A stretch of DNA of 31,467 bases from an uncultured Propionibacteriaceae bacterium (GCA_936924635.1 CAKZHP010000080.1:1-31467); one strand, 5' to 3'; shown: positions 1 to 8,589, counted from the first letter of the stretch. Notes: generated from the letters alone by a model not told the origin. Made by a program: numbers and translations.

Positions 1-1
1 C

Positions 2-828
2 GAGGCGACCGCGCGTCCGGCGGCGGTCGAGACACGCACGCCGGTGCCCCTGACCAGCGCGGCGACCGAGCGGGCGGGGGAGCCGGGACGAGGGGCGAGC
101 GCTGGTCCGACGTCCGGGGCCGCCGTTGACAGTCCCGCACCTCAGCGGGCTGCGGCCGAGGGAGCCGATCGCGAGCGGTCTGCGGTGTCCGAGCCCGCGG
201 ACCGTACCGGGGGTGACGCACTTGCCAGTCTGAGCGACGAGACTGCTGACGCCGTGACGACGCATGCGGTGGCGGACGAGTCCAAGGTCACCCGGGCCGC
301 GGATGCTGAGCCGGTGTCGGCGTTTCCGGTGGTGAGGTCGGGAGAAGCGGATCCGGGCGCCGACTCTGCTGGTGCGGTGCCGACGCATGCGCTGGTGGGC
401 GGGTCCGACGGCGGGGAGCGCGCAGGGGCGGGTCCCGCGCCGAGGCATGCGGTGTCGGAAGAGACGGTGACGACACCGGTGTCGGGTAGTGCGCCGGTCG
501 AGGCTGAGGACTCGGTGGCTCCTGCCAGCGCCCCACGAGATGTCGACGAGCCCTCAGTGCGCGGGCTCACGGACGCGGCCGCTGACGGGGCGTCGGGCGA
601 GCGGGACCCCGGGCGGGAACAGGCCGGGGCTCTGCCTGAGCCGGAGACCCCGCCGACGCAGTCGTCGCCTGCGCGGGCCCTCCCGGAAGAGGGAGCTGGC
701 CCAACCGCGCGGTCGACCCCTGCCCGCGCCATGCCGGTGAGCTGGCCCAGCGCGACGCCCGTGTGGGGCGACGACCCCGGCTCGCTGGACGACGACGCCC
801 GCCCCGCCCGGGCCAGGGAGGACTAGTC
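2..828 (+). CDS. C-terminal part of a disordered, repeat-containing hypothetical protein (partial)
   Basis: The reading frame is open to the left edge, so the true start lies outside the window; the GTG at 44 is just an internal codon. The visible 275 residues are almost entirely Ala, Gly, Pro, Ser, Thr, Asp, Glu and Arg, with no hydrophobic core, membrane segment or recognisable domain. Short motifs recur in diverged form: TTHAVADES, PTHALVGGS, PRHAVSEET, SPARALPEE and TPARAMP. This suggests a decayed tandem repeat or a low-complexity tail of a larger protein. It ends in an acidic/basic tail (WGDDPGSLDDDARPARARED) with TAG at 826-828. It converges on the flavoprotein gene to its right. Function is unknown. 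Because GC-rich DNA gives open frames on many strands, coding is likely but not certain; the uninterrupted frame and coherent composition are the main support. Confidence 0.55.
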
Positions 829-853
829 CGGCCGCGGGGCGTGCGTCCGGTGG

Positions 854-968
854 CCTGCATCCTCTGCTCGTCGGGAGGGCACGGCGGGCGGCCACCTGCA
901 CCCTGGTCGCTGGCAGCACCATGCGCCACATCTGGCACGTAGGTCCGCCAGGAGCCAGAGAATGCAGG
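854..968. repeat. Palindromic intergenic element, copy 1
   Basis: Left arm CCTGCATCCTCTG (854-866) and right arm CAGAGAATGCAGG (956-968) are inverted copies with one mismatch. A second partial left arm, ACCTGCACCCTGG, lies inside at about 893-905. The interior holds GCGCCACATCTGGCACGTA (923-941), which occurs in inverted orientation in the copy at 13845-13923. The element fills the gap between two convergent genes. It has no T-tract typical of an intrinsic terminator. It may be a REP/MITE-like repeat or a bidirectional transcription-ending structure; the sequence does not decide. Confidence 0.6.
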
Positions 969-1010
969 TCCCTCCGGTGGGCCACGGCGCGAGCACCTGG
1001 GACAACGCCG

Positions 1011-1041
1011 AAGGCGGCCGCTGCGTGGCAGCGACCGCCTT
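1011..1041. terminator. Strong stem-loop downstream of the ether-lipid-like operon
   Basis: AAGGCGGCCGCTGC (1011-1024) and GCAGCGACCGCCTT (1028-1041) pair over 14 positions with one mismatch around a 3-nt loop. It lies about 22 nt beyond the stop codon of the minus-strand flavoprotein gene. No U-run follows, as is common for actinobacterial terminators. Either strand could use it, and it sits beside palindromic element copy 1. Confidence 0.45.
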
Positions 1042-1063
1042 GCAGGCCAGGGGGTGCGAGCCC

Positions 1064-2782
1064 TCAGGCGTCGGGCTGCGTCGAGTTCGAGGAGACGCCG
1101 GGGACGCCGTCGTGGACGATCTTGCCGGGGTTGAAGTTGTGCTTCGGGTCGACGCCGTCGAAGAGCGCGCGCTGGATGGAGACGCCGGCGGGTGAGATGT
1201 CCTGCTCCATCCAGGGGCTGTGCTCCTCGCCGACACCGTGGTGGTGGGAGACCGTGCCCCCGTGGTCCATGAAGGACTGCTGGATGGCCTGCTTCACGAG
1301 GTCGTACTTCTCCATGTTCTGCTCGCTCGCGTCGTTGATCGCGAACGTGAAGTACTGGCAGGCGCCCGAGTGGTACGAGTGCGACAGGTGGCACATGATG
1401 AACCCCTTGACGCCGGCCGCGGCGAACGCCTTCTCGGCGGCCGCGACCGTGCCCTCGTACATCTCCTTGAGCCGCGACCACGGCGTCGCCGTCTCGGACA
1501 CGTCAGCGGGGATGCCCATGTCGAGCAGGAAGTCGCGGATGTAGGGGACGTCGAACTTCTTCTGGTCGTACAGGGCACCCGGGCCCTTGCCGACACCCAG
1601 CCCGCCGTACCGGCTGAAGACCTTCGACACCTGCGACTTCTCGTACCGGACGTGAACGGGGGTGCCCTCGAAGCCGACGAACGCGAGGCAGATCTTGTCG
1701 AGGTCCCAGCCCTTGCGCGACATCAGCTCCTGGACGGCGCGGTTCATGAGGTGCCCCAGCCGCGACGACTTCTTGCCGTTGGCCATCGAGAACAGGGTCT
1801 CGTTGGGGTCCATCACCCGGGTGATCGAGGGCGCCGCGTCGCTGGCGGCGAGCTCCTCCATGGCGGAGATGCCCTTGTCGTACGTCTCGAAGAAGTACGC
1901 CTGGATCTCGCGCACCTCCGGGAGCCGGTGCACGTGCACCCAGGCCTCGGTGATGATGCCCAGCCGGCCCTCCGAGCCGATCACCATCTCGCGCACCGAG
2001 GGGCCCGAGGAGTACGAGGGGAGCGGGCGCAGCACGAGCACCTGCTTGTTCATCACCATGCGCAGGCCGCGGGTAAGGTCGGCGATGTCGCCGTACTTGT
2101 CGGACTGCATGCCGCTGGAGCGGGTCGCGATCCAGCCGCCGAGCGTCGACCACAGGAACGAGTCGGGGAAGTGACCGAGCGTCCAGCCGCGGGCGTTGAG
2201 CTGTGTCTCCATGTCGGGGCCGAGGACGCCGGCCTGGATGCGGGCGAGGCCCGAGGCCTCGTCGATCTCCAGCACCTTGTTGAGCCGGCCCATGTTGATG
2301 CTGATGACGTTGCGGGTCTCGTCGGGCAGCGCCTCCAGGGCGCCGACGATGTTGGAGCCGCCGCCGTACGGGATCACGACCGCGTCGGCCTCGCAGGCCG
2401 CGTCGACGATGGCGACGACGTCCTCCTCCGAACCGGGGTAGACGACCACGTCGGGCAGCCGGCCGAGCTGGCCACGCCGGATGCGCACGAGGTCGCGGAC
2501 GCCCCTGCCGAAGGCGTGCACCACGCGGGTCTCGGCGTCGTCGACGACGTACTCGGCGCCGATCGCCTGCTCGATCGTGGCGCGGAGGCCGGGGTCGATC
2601 TGCGAGGCCGGCACATCCAGGGAGGCGAGGTCGCGTCTCTCCGGGGTGCGCTTGGTGACGTCGACGCCCAGACGCTCGAGCACGAACGGGGCGAACTTCG
2701 GCTTGTCGGCGAAGGAGAACTCGTGGCCGCCCTCCTCGCCCCAGCCCCACCACTTCTGCTGCTTCACGCCTGGGATGCTCAC
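1064..2782 (-). CDS. FAD-binding oxidase resembling alkyldihydroxyacetonephosphate synthase
   Basis: A 572-residue VAO/PCMH-fold flavoprotein. The FAD-binding loop PYGGGSNIVG is at about 138-147, followed by the family segment TLGGWIATRSSGMQSDKYGD. The C-terminal half holds CHLSHSYHSGACQYFTF and the triple histidine SHHHGVGEEH (His 513-515), the hallmark of alkyl-DHAP synthases, which replace the acyl chain of acyl-DHAP with a fatty alcohol to form the ether bond. The GTG start at 2782 is chosen because AAGGAG lies 7 nt upstream and overlaps the acyltransferase stop; a longer in-frame extension runs antiparallel through that gene and is rejected. It is the last of three coupled genes (SDR, acyltransferase, this). 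The family call is firm. The exact reaction is inferred, since bacterial relatives are often labelled only FAD-binding oxidase. Confidence 0.88.
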   Translation of the reverse strand: MSIPGVKQQKWWGWGEEGGHEFSFADKPKFAPFVLERLGVDVTKRTPERRDLASLDVPASQIDPGLRATIEQAIGAEYVVDDAETRVVHAFGRGVRDLVRIRRGQLGRLPDVVVYPGSEEDVVAIVDAACEADAVVIPYGGGSNIVGALEALPDETRNVISINMGRLNKVLEIDEASGLARIQAGVLGPDMETQLNARGWTLGHFPDSFLWSTLGGWIATRSSGMQSDKYGDIADLTRGLRMVMNKQVLVLRPLPSYSSGPSVREMVIGSEGRLGIITEAWVHVHRLPEVREIQAYFFETYDKGISAMEELAASDAAPSITRVMDPNETLFSMANGKKSSRLGHLMNRAVQELMSRKGWDLDKICLAFVGFEGTPVHVRYEKSQVSKVFSRYGGLGVGKGPGALYDQKKFDVPYIRDFLLDMGIPADVSETATPWSRLKEMYEGTVAAAEKAFAAAGVKGFIMCHLSHSYHSGACQYFTFAINDASEQNMEKYDLVKQAIQQSFMDHGGTVSHHHGVGEEHSPWMEQDISPAGVSIQRALFDGVDPKHNFNPGKIVHDGVPGVSSNSTQPDA

Positions 2783-2786
2783 TCGT

Positions 2787-3575
2787 CTACTCCTTCTCGG
2801 CGGCAGGGCCGCGGTATGTCTGGTCTGACGGCGCTGGTGGGATCGACGCCTGGCGCACGGAGACGGCACGAGCGTAGTCGTCGAGGGTAGGCAGCCCGTA
2901 CGCACGGGCGGTCGAGTCGTGCAGCTGCTGCACGGCTCGGCGCATCCGCTCGTTGAACTGCTTGGCGATCTCGCCCGGCGCCGGCCGCAGCGGGCGCCCG
3001 ATCGCCACGTGCACCTCGGGGCGGCCGCGGGGCATGTGGCCCTGCCCGTACGGCCACGCGGCGAACGCGCCGACCAGCGCCACCGGCAGCGCCGGGGCGC
3101 CACGCGAGATGCACAGGGCTGCGACACCGGGCGTGAACGGTCCCATGGCGCCGGTGCGCGACCGGGTGCCTTCGGGGAAGATCAGCAGGGGCACACCGTC
3201 GCTCAGGAGCTGGCCCGACAGACCCTTGCGAGACCGCATCCCCCGCCGCTCGATCGGGTAGGTGTTGATGAAGATCTGCGTGGGCAGCGACTTCAGCTTG
3301 TTGTCGAAGAAGTAGTCGGCCGCGGCGCCCGAGGCGAGGTAGTGGGAGAGCCGGTTCGGGAGCGCGTCGATGATGAGCGGGGCGTCGAGGTGCGAGGAGT
3401 GGTTCGCGACGGCGATGAACGGCGCCTGAAGGCCGTCGACGTTCTCACGGCCGTGCACGCGCACCTTCACGATGCGGTGCAGGAGCCCGCCCAGCATCAG
3501 GTTCTGGGTGAGGTAGTGCATCCGGGCCCGGACCGGGTTCAGGTACTTCTTCCTGTTGAACTCGTCCTTGGCCAT
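2787..3575 (-). CDS. PlsC-family 1-acyl-glycerophosphate-type acyltransferase
   Basis: A 262-residue glycerolipid acyltransferase. Block I NHSSHLD (HX4D, His59-Asp64) and block III FPEGTRSR (133-140) are intact, and GAPALPVALVG follows as block IV. The enzyme should transfer an acyl group from acyl-CoA or acyl-ACP to a glycerol-phosphate-type acceptor at the membrane. The ATG at 3575 overlaps the stop of the upstream SDR gene as TGATG, so translation is probably coupled, and its own stop overlaps the ribosome binding site of the flavoprotein gene. Family members usually make phosphatidic acid. The alkyl-DHAP-synthase-like neighbour raises the alternative that this one acylates dihydroxyacetone phosphate, the first step of ether-lipid synthesis; that is inference from context. 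Confidence 0.88.
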   Translation of the reverse strand: MAKDEFNRKKYLNPVRARMHYLTQNLMLGGLLHRIVKVRVHGRENVDGLQAPFIAVANHSSHLDAPLIIDALPNRLSHYLASGAAADYFFDNKLKSLPTQIFINTYPIERRGMRSRKGLSGQLLSDGVPLLIFPEGTRSRTGAMGPFTPGVAALCISRGAPALPVALVGAFAAWPYGQGHMPRGRPEVHVAIGRPLRPAPGEIAKQFNERMRRAVQQLHDSTARAYGLPTLDDYARAVSVRQASIPPAPSDQTYRGPAAEKE

Positions 3576-4351
3576 CAGTGCGGCTTCCGGCGTGATCGCG
3601 ACAGCTGCCCCGACCCCCACCGGATGACCGAGCGGGGGAGCAGACGGCCGATCACGGCCGCGGCGTCCCAGCGTCGGCTCGGCACCGAGAGCACCTTGCC
3701 GCGGGCGTTGTCGTCGAGGGCTTCTCGCACCAGCTCGTCGACGTCGATCCAGACGATGCCGGGCAGCTTCGTGGCGTTGATGCCGGCGCGCTCGTGGAAC
3801 TCCGTGCGCACCCAGCCCGGCATCAGCGCGGTGACCTTGACGCCGGTGCCGGCCAGCTCGACGGCCAGGCCCTCGGTGTAGACGTTCACCCAGGCCTTCA
3901 CGGCCGAGTAGTTGCCCGTGGTGATCAGGCCAGACGTGGAGCCGACGTTGATGATCGCCCCGCGGCCGCGGGCGGTCATGGCGCGACCGGCGGCCCCCGA
4001 CAGGACCAGCACCGCCAGGCACATCACGTCGAGGGCCTTCTCCTGGATCGAGAAGTCCTTGTCGAGCAGCGAGGCATGGATGCCGAAGCCGGCGTTGTTG
4101 ACGAGCATGTCGATGGGCGAGTCGGCCGACTCGACACGGTCGGCGACCCACAGCAGGTCGTCGCGGACGGCCAGGTCGGCGGTCATCACCTCGACGGCCA
4201 CGCCGCTGCGCTCGGTGATCTCGGCGGCCACCCGCTCCAGACGTTCCGTGTCGCGGGCGACCAGCACCAGGTCATACCCCCGCACCGCCAGCTCGCGCGC
4301 GAACGCGTTACCGATGCCGGAGGTCCCCCCCGTGACCAACGCTCGCGCCAT
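3575..4351 (-). CDS. SDR-family NAD(P)-dependent oxidoreductase
   Basis: A classical short-chain dehydrogenase of 258 residues. The cofactor motif TGGTSGIG is at 7-14, NNAG at 85-88, the catalytic Ser near 138-140, and Tyr148-x3-Lys152 in NYSAVKAW. A TTG at 4360 is an alternative start, but the ATG at 4351 is preferred because TAGGTT (4359-4364) lies exactly 7 nt upstream, the leaderless-promoter arrangement seen at several other genes here. It is the first gene of a coupled set with the acyltransferase and the alkyl-DHAP-synthase-like flavoprotein. In that setting a keto-reductase acting on acyl- or alkyl-DHAP is plausible, but SDR substrates cannot be read from sequence. Confidence 0.85.
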   Translation of the reverse strand: MARALVTGGTSGIGNAFARELAVRGYDLVLVARDTERLERVAAEITERSGVAVEVMTADLAVRDDLLWVADRVESADSPIDMLVNNAGFGIHASLLDKDFSIQEKALDVMCLAVLVLSGAAGRAMTARGRGAIINVGSTSGLITTGNYSAVKAWVNVYTEGLAVELAGTGVKVTALMPGWVRTEFHERAGINATKLPGIVWIDVDELVREALDDNARGKVLSVPSRRWDAAAVIGRLLPRSVIRWGSGQLSRSRRKPH

Positions 4352-4358
4352 GGGGGTC

Positions 4359-4364
4359 AACCTA
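4359..4364 (-). promoter_or_regulatory. Candidate leaderless -10 element of the SDR operon
   Basis: TAGGTT on the minus strand is followed by 7 nt and then the ATG at 4351. The same TANNNT-N7-start spacing occurs before pta, nfo and the double-SDR gene. The 123-bp gap to ackA, which lies upstream on this strand, holds no other gene, so the lipid genes probably have their own promoter here. Confidence 0.45.
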
Positions 4365-4474
4365 CTCGGGCCGACGGGCCGTGTCGAAAGGCCGTACGCC
4401 GTTGTGGGGACCGTACAAGAGCAGCCGCGAGACCTGCGCGGGAACCTCCAGAACGGCCGCCCGCGCCTGCGTGA

Positions 4475-5713
4475 TCAGGCTCGGTTCTGGCTTGCCGAGT
4501 CGTCTCGTGACCAGCCCAGCCCGCCCTGGCAGAGGAGCTGTGCGGTCTCCCGGGCCATCTGGAGCTCCTCGTTCGTCGGGACGACCATGATGGTGACCGG
4601 CGACCCGGGCTGGCTGATGACCCGCGGCTCCTTCGAGCGGGTCTCGTTGGCCTCGTCGTCGAGCAGGAAGCCCAGCGGCGCGAGCCGGTCACAAACCGAC
4701 TCCCGCACCTTGAACGCGTTCTCGCCGACACCCGCGGTGAAAACCAGCACGTCGGTGCCGCCGAGGAGCGCCAGGTAGGCACCGATGTAGCTGACCAGCC
4801 GGTGCACGTACACGTTGAGCGCCAGCACCGCGGCCTCGTCGCCGGCGTCGGCCTTGCCCTGCACGTCGCGCATGTCGGAGGTGCCGCCGGCCAGCCCCGC
4901 GAGCCCCGACTTCTTGTTGAGGAGGGTGTCGATCTCGTCGACGCTCATGCCGGCCTCGCGGTTCAGGTACGCCACCACCCCCGGGTCGATGTCGCCCGAC
5001 CGGGTCCCCATGACGAGCCCCTGCAGCGGCGTCAGCCCCATCGACGTCTCCACGGCGACCCCGCCGCGCACGGCCGAGATCGAGGCGCCGTTGCCCAGGT
5101 GGCAGACGATCTGGTTGAGGTCCTCCAGGTCGCGGCCCAGCACCTCGGCGGCCTTGCGCGACACGTACGCATGGGAGGTGCCGTGGAACCCGTACCGGCG
5201 GATGTGGTGCTCGCGGGCCAGGTCGGCATCGATGGCGTACGTGGACGCCTCGGCCGGCAGCGTCGAGAAGAAGGCGGTGTCGAAGACCGCGACGTGCGGT
5301 ACGTCCGGCAGCACCGCGCGCGCCGCCTCGATGCCCTCGACCGCGGGTGGGTTGTGCAGCGGAGCCAGCCCGGAGAGGTCACGCAGCTCCTGCACCACCG
5401 CGTCGTCGATGCGTACGGGATCGCTGAACCGCGGCCCGCCGTGCACGACCCGGTGGGCGACGGCGACCACGTCGGACAGCCGCGGCCCGTACTCCCCGAT
5501 TAGGCCTACCACCAGGCGCATCGCCTCGGCGTGGTCGGGCACCGGCTGCTCGCGGTGCTCGGTGGTCTCGCCGACGGTGTGGTCGAGCGTGCCCGTCGCC
5601 TGGCCGACCTTCTGCACCAGGCCGGTCGCGAGCACGTCTTCGGTGTCGGCGTCGATGACCTGGTACTTGACCGACGACGAGCCGCAGTTCAGCAGCAGGA
5701 TCGGTGTGGTCAC
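4475..5713 (-). CDS. ackA: Acetate kinase
   Basis: A 412-residue ASKHA-fold kinase of normal length that interconverts acetyl phosphate + ADP with acetate + ATP in the cytoplasm. Family signatures are intact in order: NCGSSSVKYQV near the N terminus, HRVVHGG, FDTAFF, YGFHGTSH, CHLGNGAS, TRSGDIDPG and FTAGVGEN. The GTG start at 5713 has AAGGAG about 6-8 nt upstream. The pta stop is only 12 nt before this start, so the two are one operon in the order pta-ackA, giving substrate-level ATP from acetyl-CoA or, in reverse, acetate activation. A short polar tail after LLCQGGLGW is unremarkable. Confidence 0.97.
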   Translation of the reverse strand: MTTPILLLNCGSSSVKYQVIDADTEDVLATGLVQKVGQATGTLDHTVGETTEHREQPVPDHAEAMRLVVGLIGEYGPRLSDVVAVAHRVVHGGPRFSDPVRIDDAVVQELRDLSGLAPLHNPPAVEGIEAARAVLPDVPHVAVFDTAFFSTLPAEASTYAIDADLAREHHIRRYGFHGTSHAYVSRKAAEVLGRDLEDLNQIVCHLGNGASISAVRGGVAVETSMGLTPLQGLVMGTRSGDIDPGVVAYLNREAGMSVDEIDTLLNKKSGLAGLAGGTSDMRDVQGKADAGDEAAVLALNVYVHRLVSYIGAYLALLGGTDVLVFTAGVGENAFKVRESVCDRLAPLGFLLDDEANETRSKEPRVISQPGSPVTIMVVPTNEELQMARETAQLLCQGGLGWSRDDSASQNRA

Positions 5714-5725
5714 GGCGGTTCTCCT

Positions 5726-7819
5726 TCAGCTCGTCGGCGGTGGGGTGGCGGCCGTGCCCGAGGCCTCGGACTGCGCCTGGATCGCCGTGATGGCGACCGT
5801 GTTCACGATGTCGTCGATGGTCGCACCGCGGGAGAGGTCGTTGACGGGCTGGTTGAGCCCCTGCAGCACCGGCCCGATGGCGACGGCGTTGGCCGTGCGC
5901 TGCACCGCCTTGTACGTGTTGTTGCCGGTGTTGAGGTCAGGGAACACGAACACCGTGGCCTGCCCCGCGACCTCCGAGCCGGGCAGCTTGGAGGCGGCGA
6001 CGCTGGCGTCCATCGCGGCGTCGAACTGCATGGGCCCGTCCACCTTGAGCTGCGGTGCCCGCTGCCGCACCAGCTCGGTCGCCTCCCGCACCTTGTCGAC
6101 GTCGGCGCCCGCACCGGAGGTGCCGGTGGAGTACGACAGCATCGCGACCCGGGGCTCGACGCCGAACGCGACCGCGGTCTCCGCCGACGAGATGGCGATG
6201 TCGGCGAGCTGGGTGGCCGTCGGGTCGGGGTTGACGGCGCAGTCGCCGAACACCAGCACCCGGTCGGGCAGGCACATCAGGAAGGAGCTGGACACCACCG
6301 AGACGCCCGGCTTGGTCTTGATGAACTCCAGCGAGGGGCGGATGGTGTTGGCGGTGGTGTTCACCGCGCCCGACACCATGCCGTCGGCCTGCCCGAGGTA
6401 GACCATCATGGTGCCGACGTAGGAGAGGTCGGCCATCTTCTCCCGGGCCTGCTCGATCGTCACCCCCTTGTGGGCGCGCAACCGGGCGTACTCGGCGGCG
6501 AACCTCTCGACCAGCTCGGGGTCGCGCGGGTCGACGAACCGGGCCCGGGAGAGGTCGAGGCCGAGCTCCTCGGCGCGGCGGCCGGCGACGTCGGGGGTGC
6601 CGAGCAGGATCAGGTCGGCCACGTCGCGGCGCAGCAGCTGGGCGGCCGAGCGCAGGATGCGGTCGTCGGAGGTCTCCGGCAGCACGATCGTGCGGCGGTC
6701 GGAGCGGGCCTTGGTCATCAGCTGGTGCTCGAACATCAGCGGCGTACGGACCTCGGGCCGCTCGGCACGGATCGCGGCGACCAGCGCAGAGGTGTCGACG
6801 CTCTCGCCGAACAGTGTGCGCGCCAGGTCGACCTTGCGGGGCGAGTCGGTGGTGCCGCCCTCGAGGCGGAACAGCTTCTCTGCCGTCGAGTACGTGCCAG
6901 TGCTGGTCATGCCGATGGGCACGTCGATGTCAAGGGTGTCGATGAGGCGTCGGATGGTCGGCGGCAGCGGGTAGCCGCCCACCAGCACGATGCCCGCCAG
7001 GCGGGGGAACGCCCCGGAGGTGTGCGCCAGCAGGAGCCCCGGAAGCAGGTCGATGCGGTCCGACGGCGCCACGATCGTCGCGTCGGGGGAGAGGCGCTCC
7101 AGCACGCTCGGCAAGGTCATCGCGGTGACCACGACGCCCCCGGACTCGCGGTCGAGCAGGTCGTCGTGCCCGAGGAACAGCTCGGCGCCCACGGCCTCGA
7201 ACTGCTGCCGTACGGTCGGCGCGGCCAGCACGCGGTTCTCCGGCACCGCGCCGATGACGCCCCAGCCGTGGCCGTCGAGCGCGGTGCGGTACTCGTCGAG
7301 GCGGTCGGCCGGCACCCGGGACGCGATCACGCCCAGCAGCGGCACGTGGTGCTGGCGCAGCTCGTCGATGGCGTTGTCGGCCGAGCGGACGACGCCGTCG
7401 GGGTCCTTGTCGTTGCCCTTGACGACCAGCAGCGCGGGGGCGTCCAGGTGGGCGGCGACGGCGGCGTTGTACGACAGCTCGGTCGACCCGAGCACGTCGG
7501 TGTAGTCGGAGCCGAGGATGACCATGGCGTCGTACCGCTCGGCCAGCGCCGAGTAGCGCGCGATGATCTGGCTCATGGCCTCGTCGGGGTCGCGATGGAG
7601 CTCGGCGTACGTGACGCCGTACGCAGTGTCGTAGTCGCCCTTGACAGACTCCTGCGCGACCAACGTCTTGAGGATGCTGTCGCGACCGTCGGACCGGATG
7701 ATCGGGCGGAACACCCCCACCGTCGCGACCTCGCGTGACAGGACCTCGATCACGCCCAGCGCGACCGCCGACTTGCCCACCAGACCCTCGGGTGCCATCA
7801 CGAAGACGCTCTTCCCCAT
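5726..7819 (-). CDS. pta: Phosphate acetyltransferase (long, three-domain form)
   Basis: 697 residues, the length of the long Pta type. The N-terminal third is a P-loop-related domain (MGKSVFVMAPEGLVGKSAVALGV), the middle is a DRTGG-like regulatory domain, and the C-terminal ~330 residues are the catalytic PTA_PTB domain with LGQADGMVSGAVNTTANTIR, VFGDCAVNPDP and FPDLNTGNNTYKAVQR. It converts acetyl-CoA + phosphate to acetyl phosphate + CoA. The start at 7819 is set by the family N terminus. The frame stays open far upstream, but that stretch is antiparallel to another gene. There is no good ribosome binding site; TAGGGT sits 7 nt before the ATG, fitting a leaderless message. It is followed directly by ackA. 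Confidence 0.96.
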   Translation of the reverse strand: MGKSVFVMAPEGLVGKSAVALGVIEVLSREVATVGVFRPIIRSDGRDSILKTLVAQESVKGDYDTAYGVTYAELHRDPDEAMSQIIARYSALAERYDAMVILGSDYTDVLGSTELSYNAAVAAHLDAPALLVVKGNDKDPDGVVRSADNAIDELRQHHVPLLGVIASRVPADRLDEYRTALDGHGWGVIGAVPENRVLAAPTVRQQFEAVGAELFLGHDDLLDRESGGVVVTAMTLPSVLERLSPDATIVAPSDRIDLLPGLLLAHTSGAFPRLAGIVLVGGYPLPPTIRRLIDTLDIDVPIGMTSTGTYSTAEKLFRLEGGTTDSPRKVDLARTLFGESVDTSALVAAIRAERPEVRTPLMFEHQLMTKARSDRRTIVLPETSDDRILRSAAQLLRRDVADLILLGTPDVAGRRAEELGLDLSRARFVDPRDPELVERFAAEYARLRAHKGVTIEQAREKMADLSYVGTMMVYLGQADGMVSGAVNTTANTIRPSLEFIKTKPGVSVVSSSFLMCLPDRVLVFGDCAVNPDPTATQLADIAISSAETAVAFGVEPRVAMLSYSTGTSGAGADVDKVREATELVRQRAPQLKVDGPMQFDAAMDASVAASKLPGSEVAGQATVFVFPDLNTGNNTYKAVQRTANAVAIGPVLQGLNQPVNDLSRGATIDDIVNTVAITAIQAQSEASGTAATPPPTS

Positions 7820-7826
7820 GCCGTGA

Positions 7827-7832
7827 ACCCTA
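7827..7832 (-). promoter_or_regulatory. Candidate leaderless -10 element of pta-ackA
   Basis: TAGGGT on the minus strand is separated by 7 nt from the pta ATG at 7819. The divergent gap to the DUF6498-like gene is only about 80 bp, so the two promoters lie close together and may be co-regulated. Confidence 0.45.
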
Positions 7833-7888
7833 GTGGGGCCGGGCCGTGCTGACCATAGTGCCGCCGAGGGCGTGATCAGGTGGTGCTC

Positions 7889-7894
7889 TACTGT
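7889..7894 (+). promoter_or_regulatory. Candidate leaderless -10 element of the DUF6498-like gene
   Basis: TACTGT is followed by 6 nt (CGTCCC) and the GTG at 7901. No Shine-Dalgarno sequence is visible, supporting a leaderless start at 7901 rather than at the upstream GTG (7880). Confidence 0.4.
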
Positions 7895-7900
7895 CGTCCC

Positions 7901-8548
7901 GTGGCACAGACCAGGGGGTGGGAGGGCCTGCCGGGCGCGTTGACCGTGCTGGTGGGCGCACTGGTGACGAACCTGTTCACGGTCGTCGGGATCGTGTGGC
8001 TGGGGATGAGCCCCGGCAACGCGTTCGTGCTGTTCGTGGTGGAGAACATCCTCGTCGGCGTCTCCACGTTCGTCACGCTGCGGCGCACCCGCGCGGAGTC
8101 CACCGCGATGAACGCGAAGTTCTTCGCGCTGCACTTCGGGACCTTCACTGGTGTGCACGCGATCTTCACCACGATCATCGCGGCGATGCTCGGGGTGGAC
8201 GCGACGTTCTTCGCGCTGGTGCTGCCGGTGCTGATCCTGCTGTTCCGGTTCTTCTCCGAGATCTGGGCCGTGATCCGAGCGACGGCTGCGGGGCCCGTGA
8301 TGCGTCCGCCGTCGGTGGTGCCGATCGCCTACGGCCGGGTGGTCCCGCTCCACCTGGGCGTCATCGCGGGCATGATGGCAGGGATCTCCTCGCTCTCGCC
8401 CGCGGACAGCAACGACCTCGCGGGCATCTCGGCGTTCGGGCTCGACTTCCCACGGCTGGTGGTGCTGGGGCTGCTGGTCGTCAAGACCATCGCTGACGTC
8501 ATCGTCGCCATCGTGATCGCCCGGACGCGGAGCACCGCGGGGGCCTGA
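7901..8548 (+). CDS. DUF6498-like integral membrane protein
   Basis: A 215-residue hydrophobic protein with five or six predicted membrane segments, including TNLFTVVGIVWLGM, NAFVLFVVENILVGVSTFV, FFALVLPVLILLFRFF and VVLGLLVVKTIADVIVAIVI. The segments VVENILVGVSTFVTLRR and FFALHFGTFTGVHAIF match what I recall of DUF6498 membrane proteins, whose function is unknown. A GTG at 7880 would add seven residues; 7901 is chosen from the promoter spacing. It is divergent from pta-ackA and convergent with the small YbdD-like gene. No catalytic motif is seen, and no transport or enzymatic role can be assigned. Confidence 0.8.
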   Translation: MAQTRGWEGLPGALTVLVGALVTNLFTVVGIVWLGMSPGNAFVLFVVENILVGVSTFVTLRRTRAESTAMNAKFFALHFGTFTGVHAIFTTIIAAMLGVDATFFALVLPVLILLFRFFSEIWAVIRATAAGPVMRPPSVVPIAYGRVVPLHLGVIAGMMAGISSLSPADSNDLAGISAFGLDFPRLVVLGLLVVKTIADVIVAIVIARTRSTAGA

Positions 8549-8589
8549 CGGCGCTGCCCTGAACGCGGCTGCTTGTCCCCGGCGGAGGC

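Noticed and set aside
1220..2890. Long open frame on the plus strand opposite the AGPS-like gene
   Set aside because: The translation is rich in His, Arg, Val and Asp without domain character; it is the antisense shadow of a real gene in GC-rich DNA. The same applies to long plus-strand frames at 5531-7738 and 9200-11485 and the minus-strand frame at 23371-25326.
2783..3127. N-terminal extension of the AGPS-like protein
   Set aside because: It overlaps the acyltransferase gene in another frame and has no family character. The GTG at 2782 has a good ribosome binding site.
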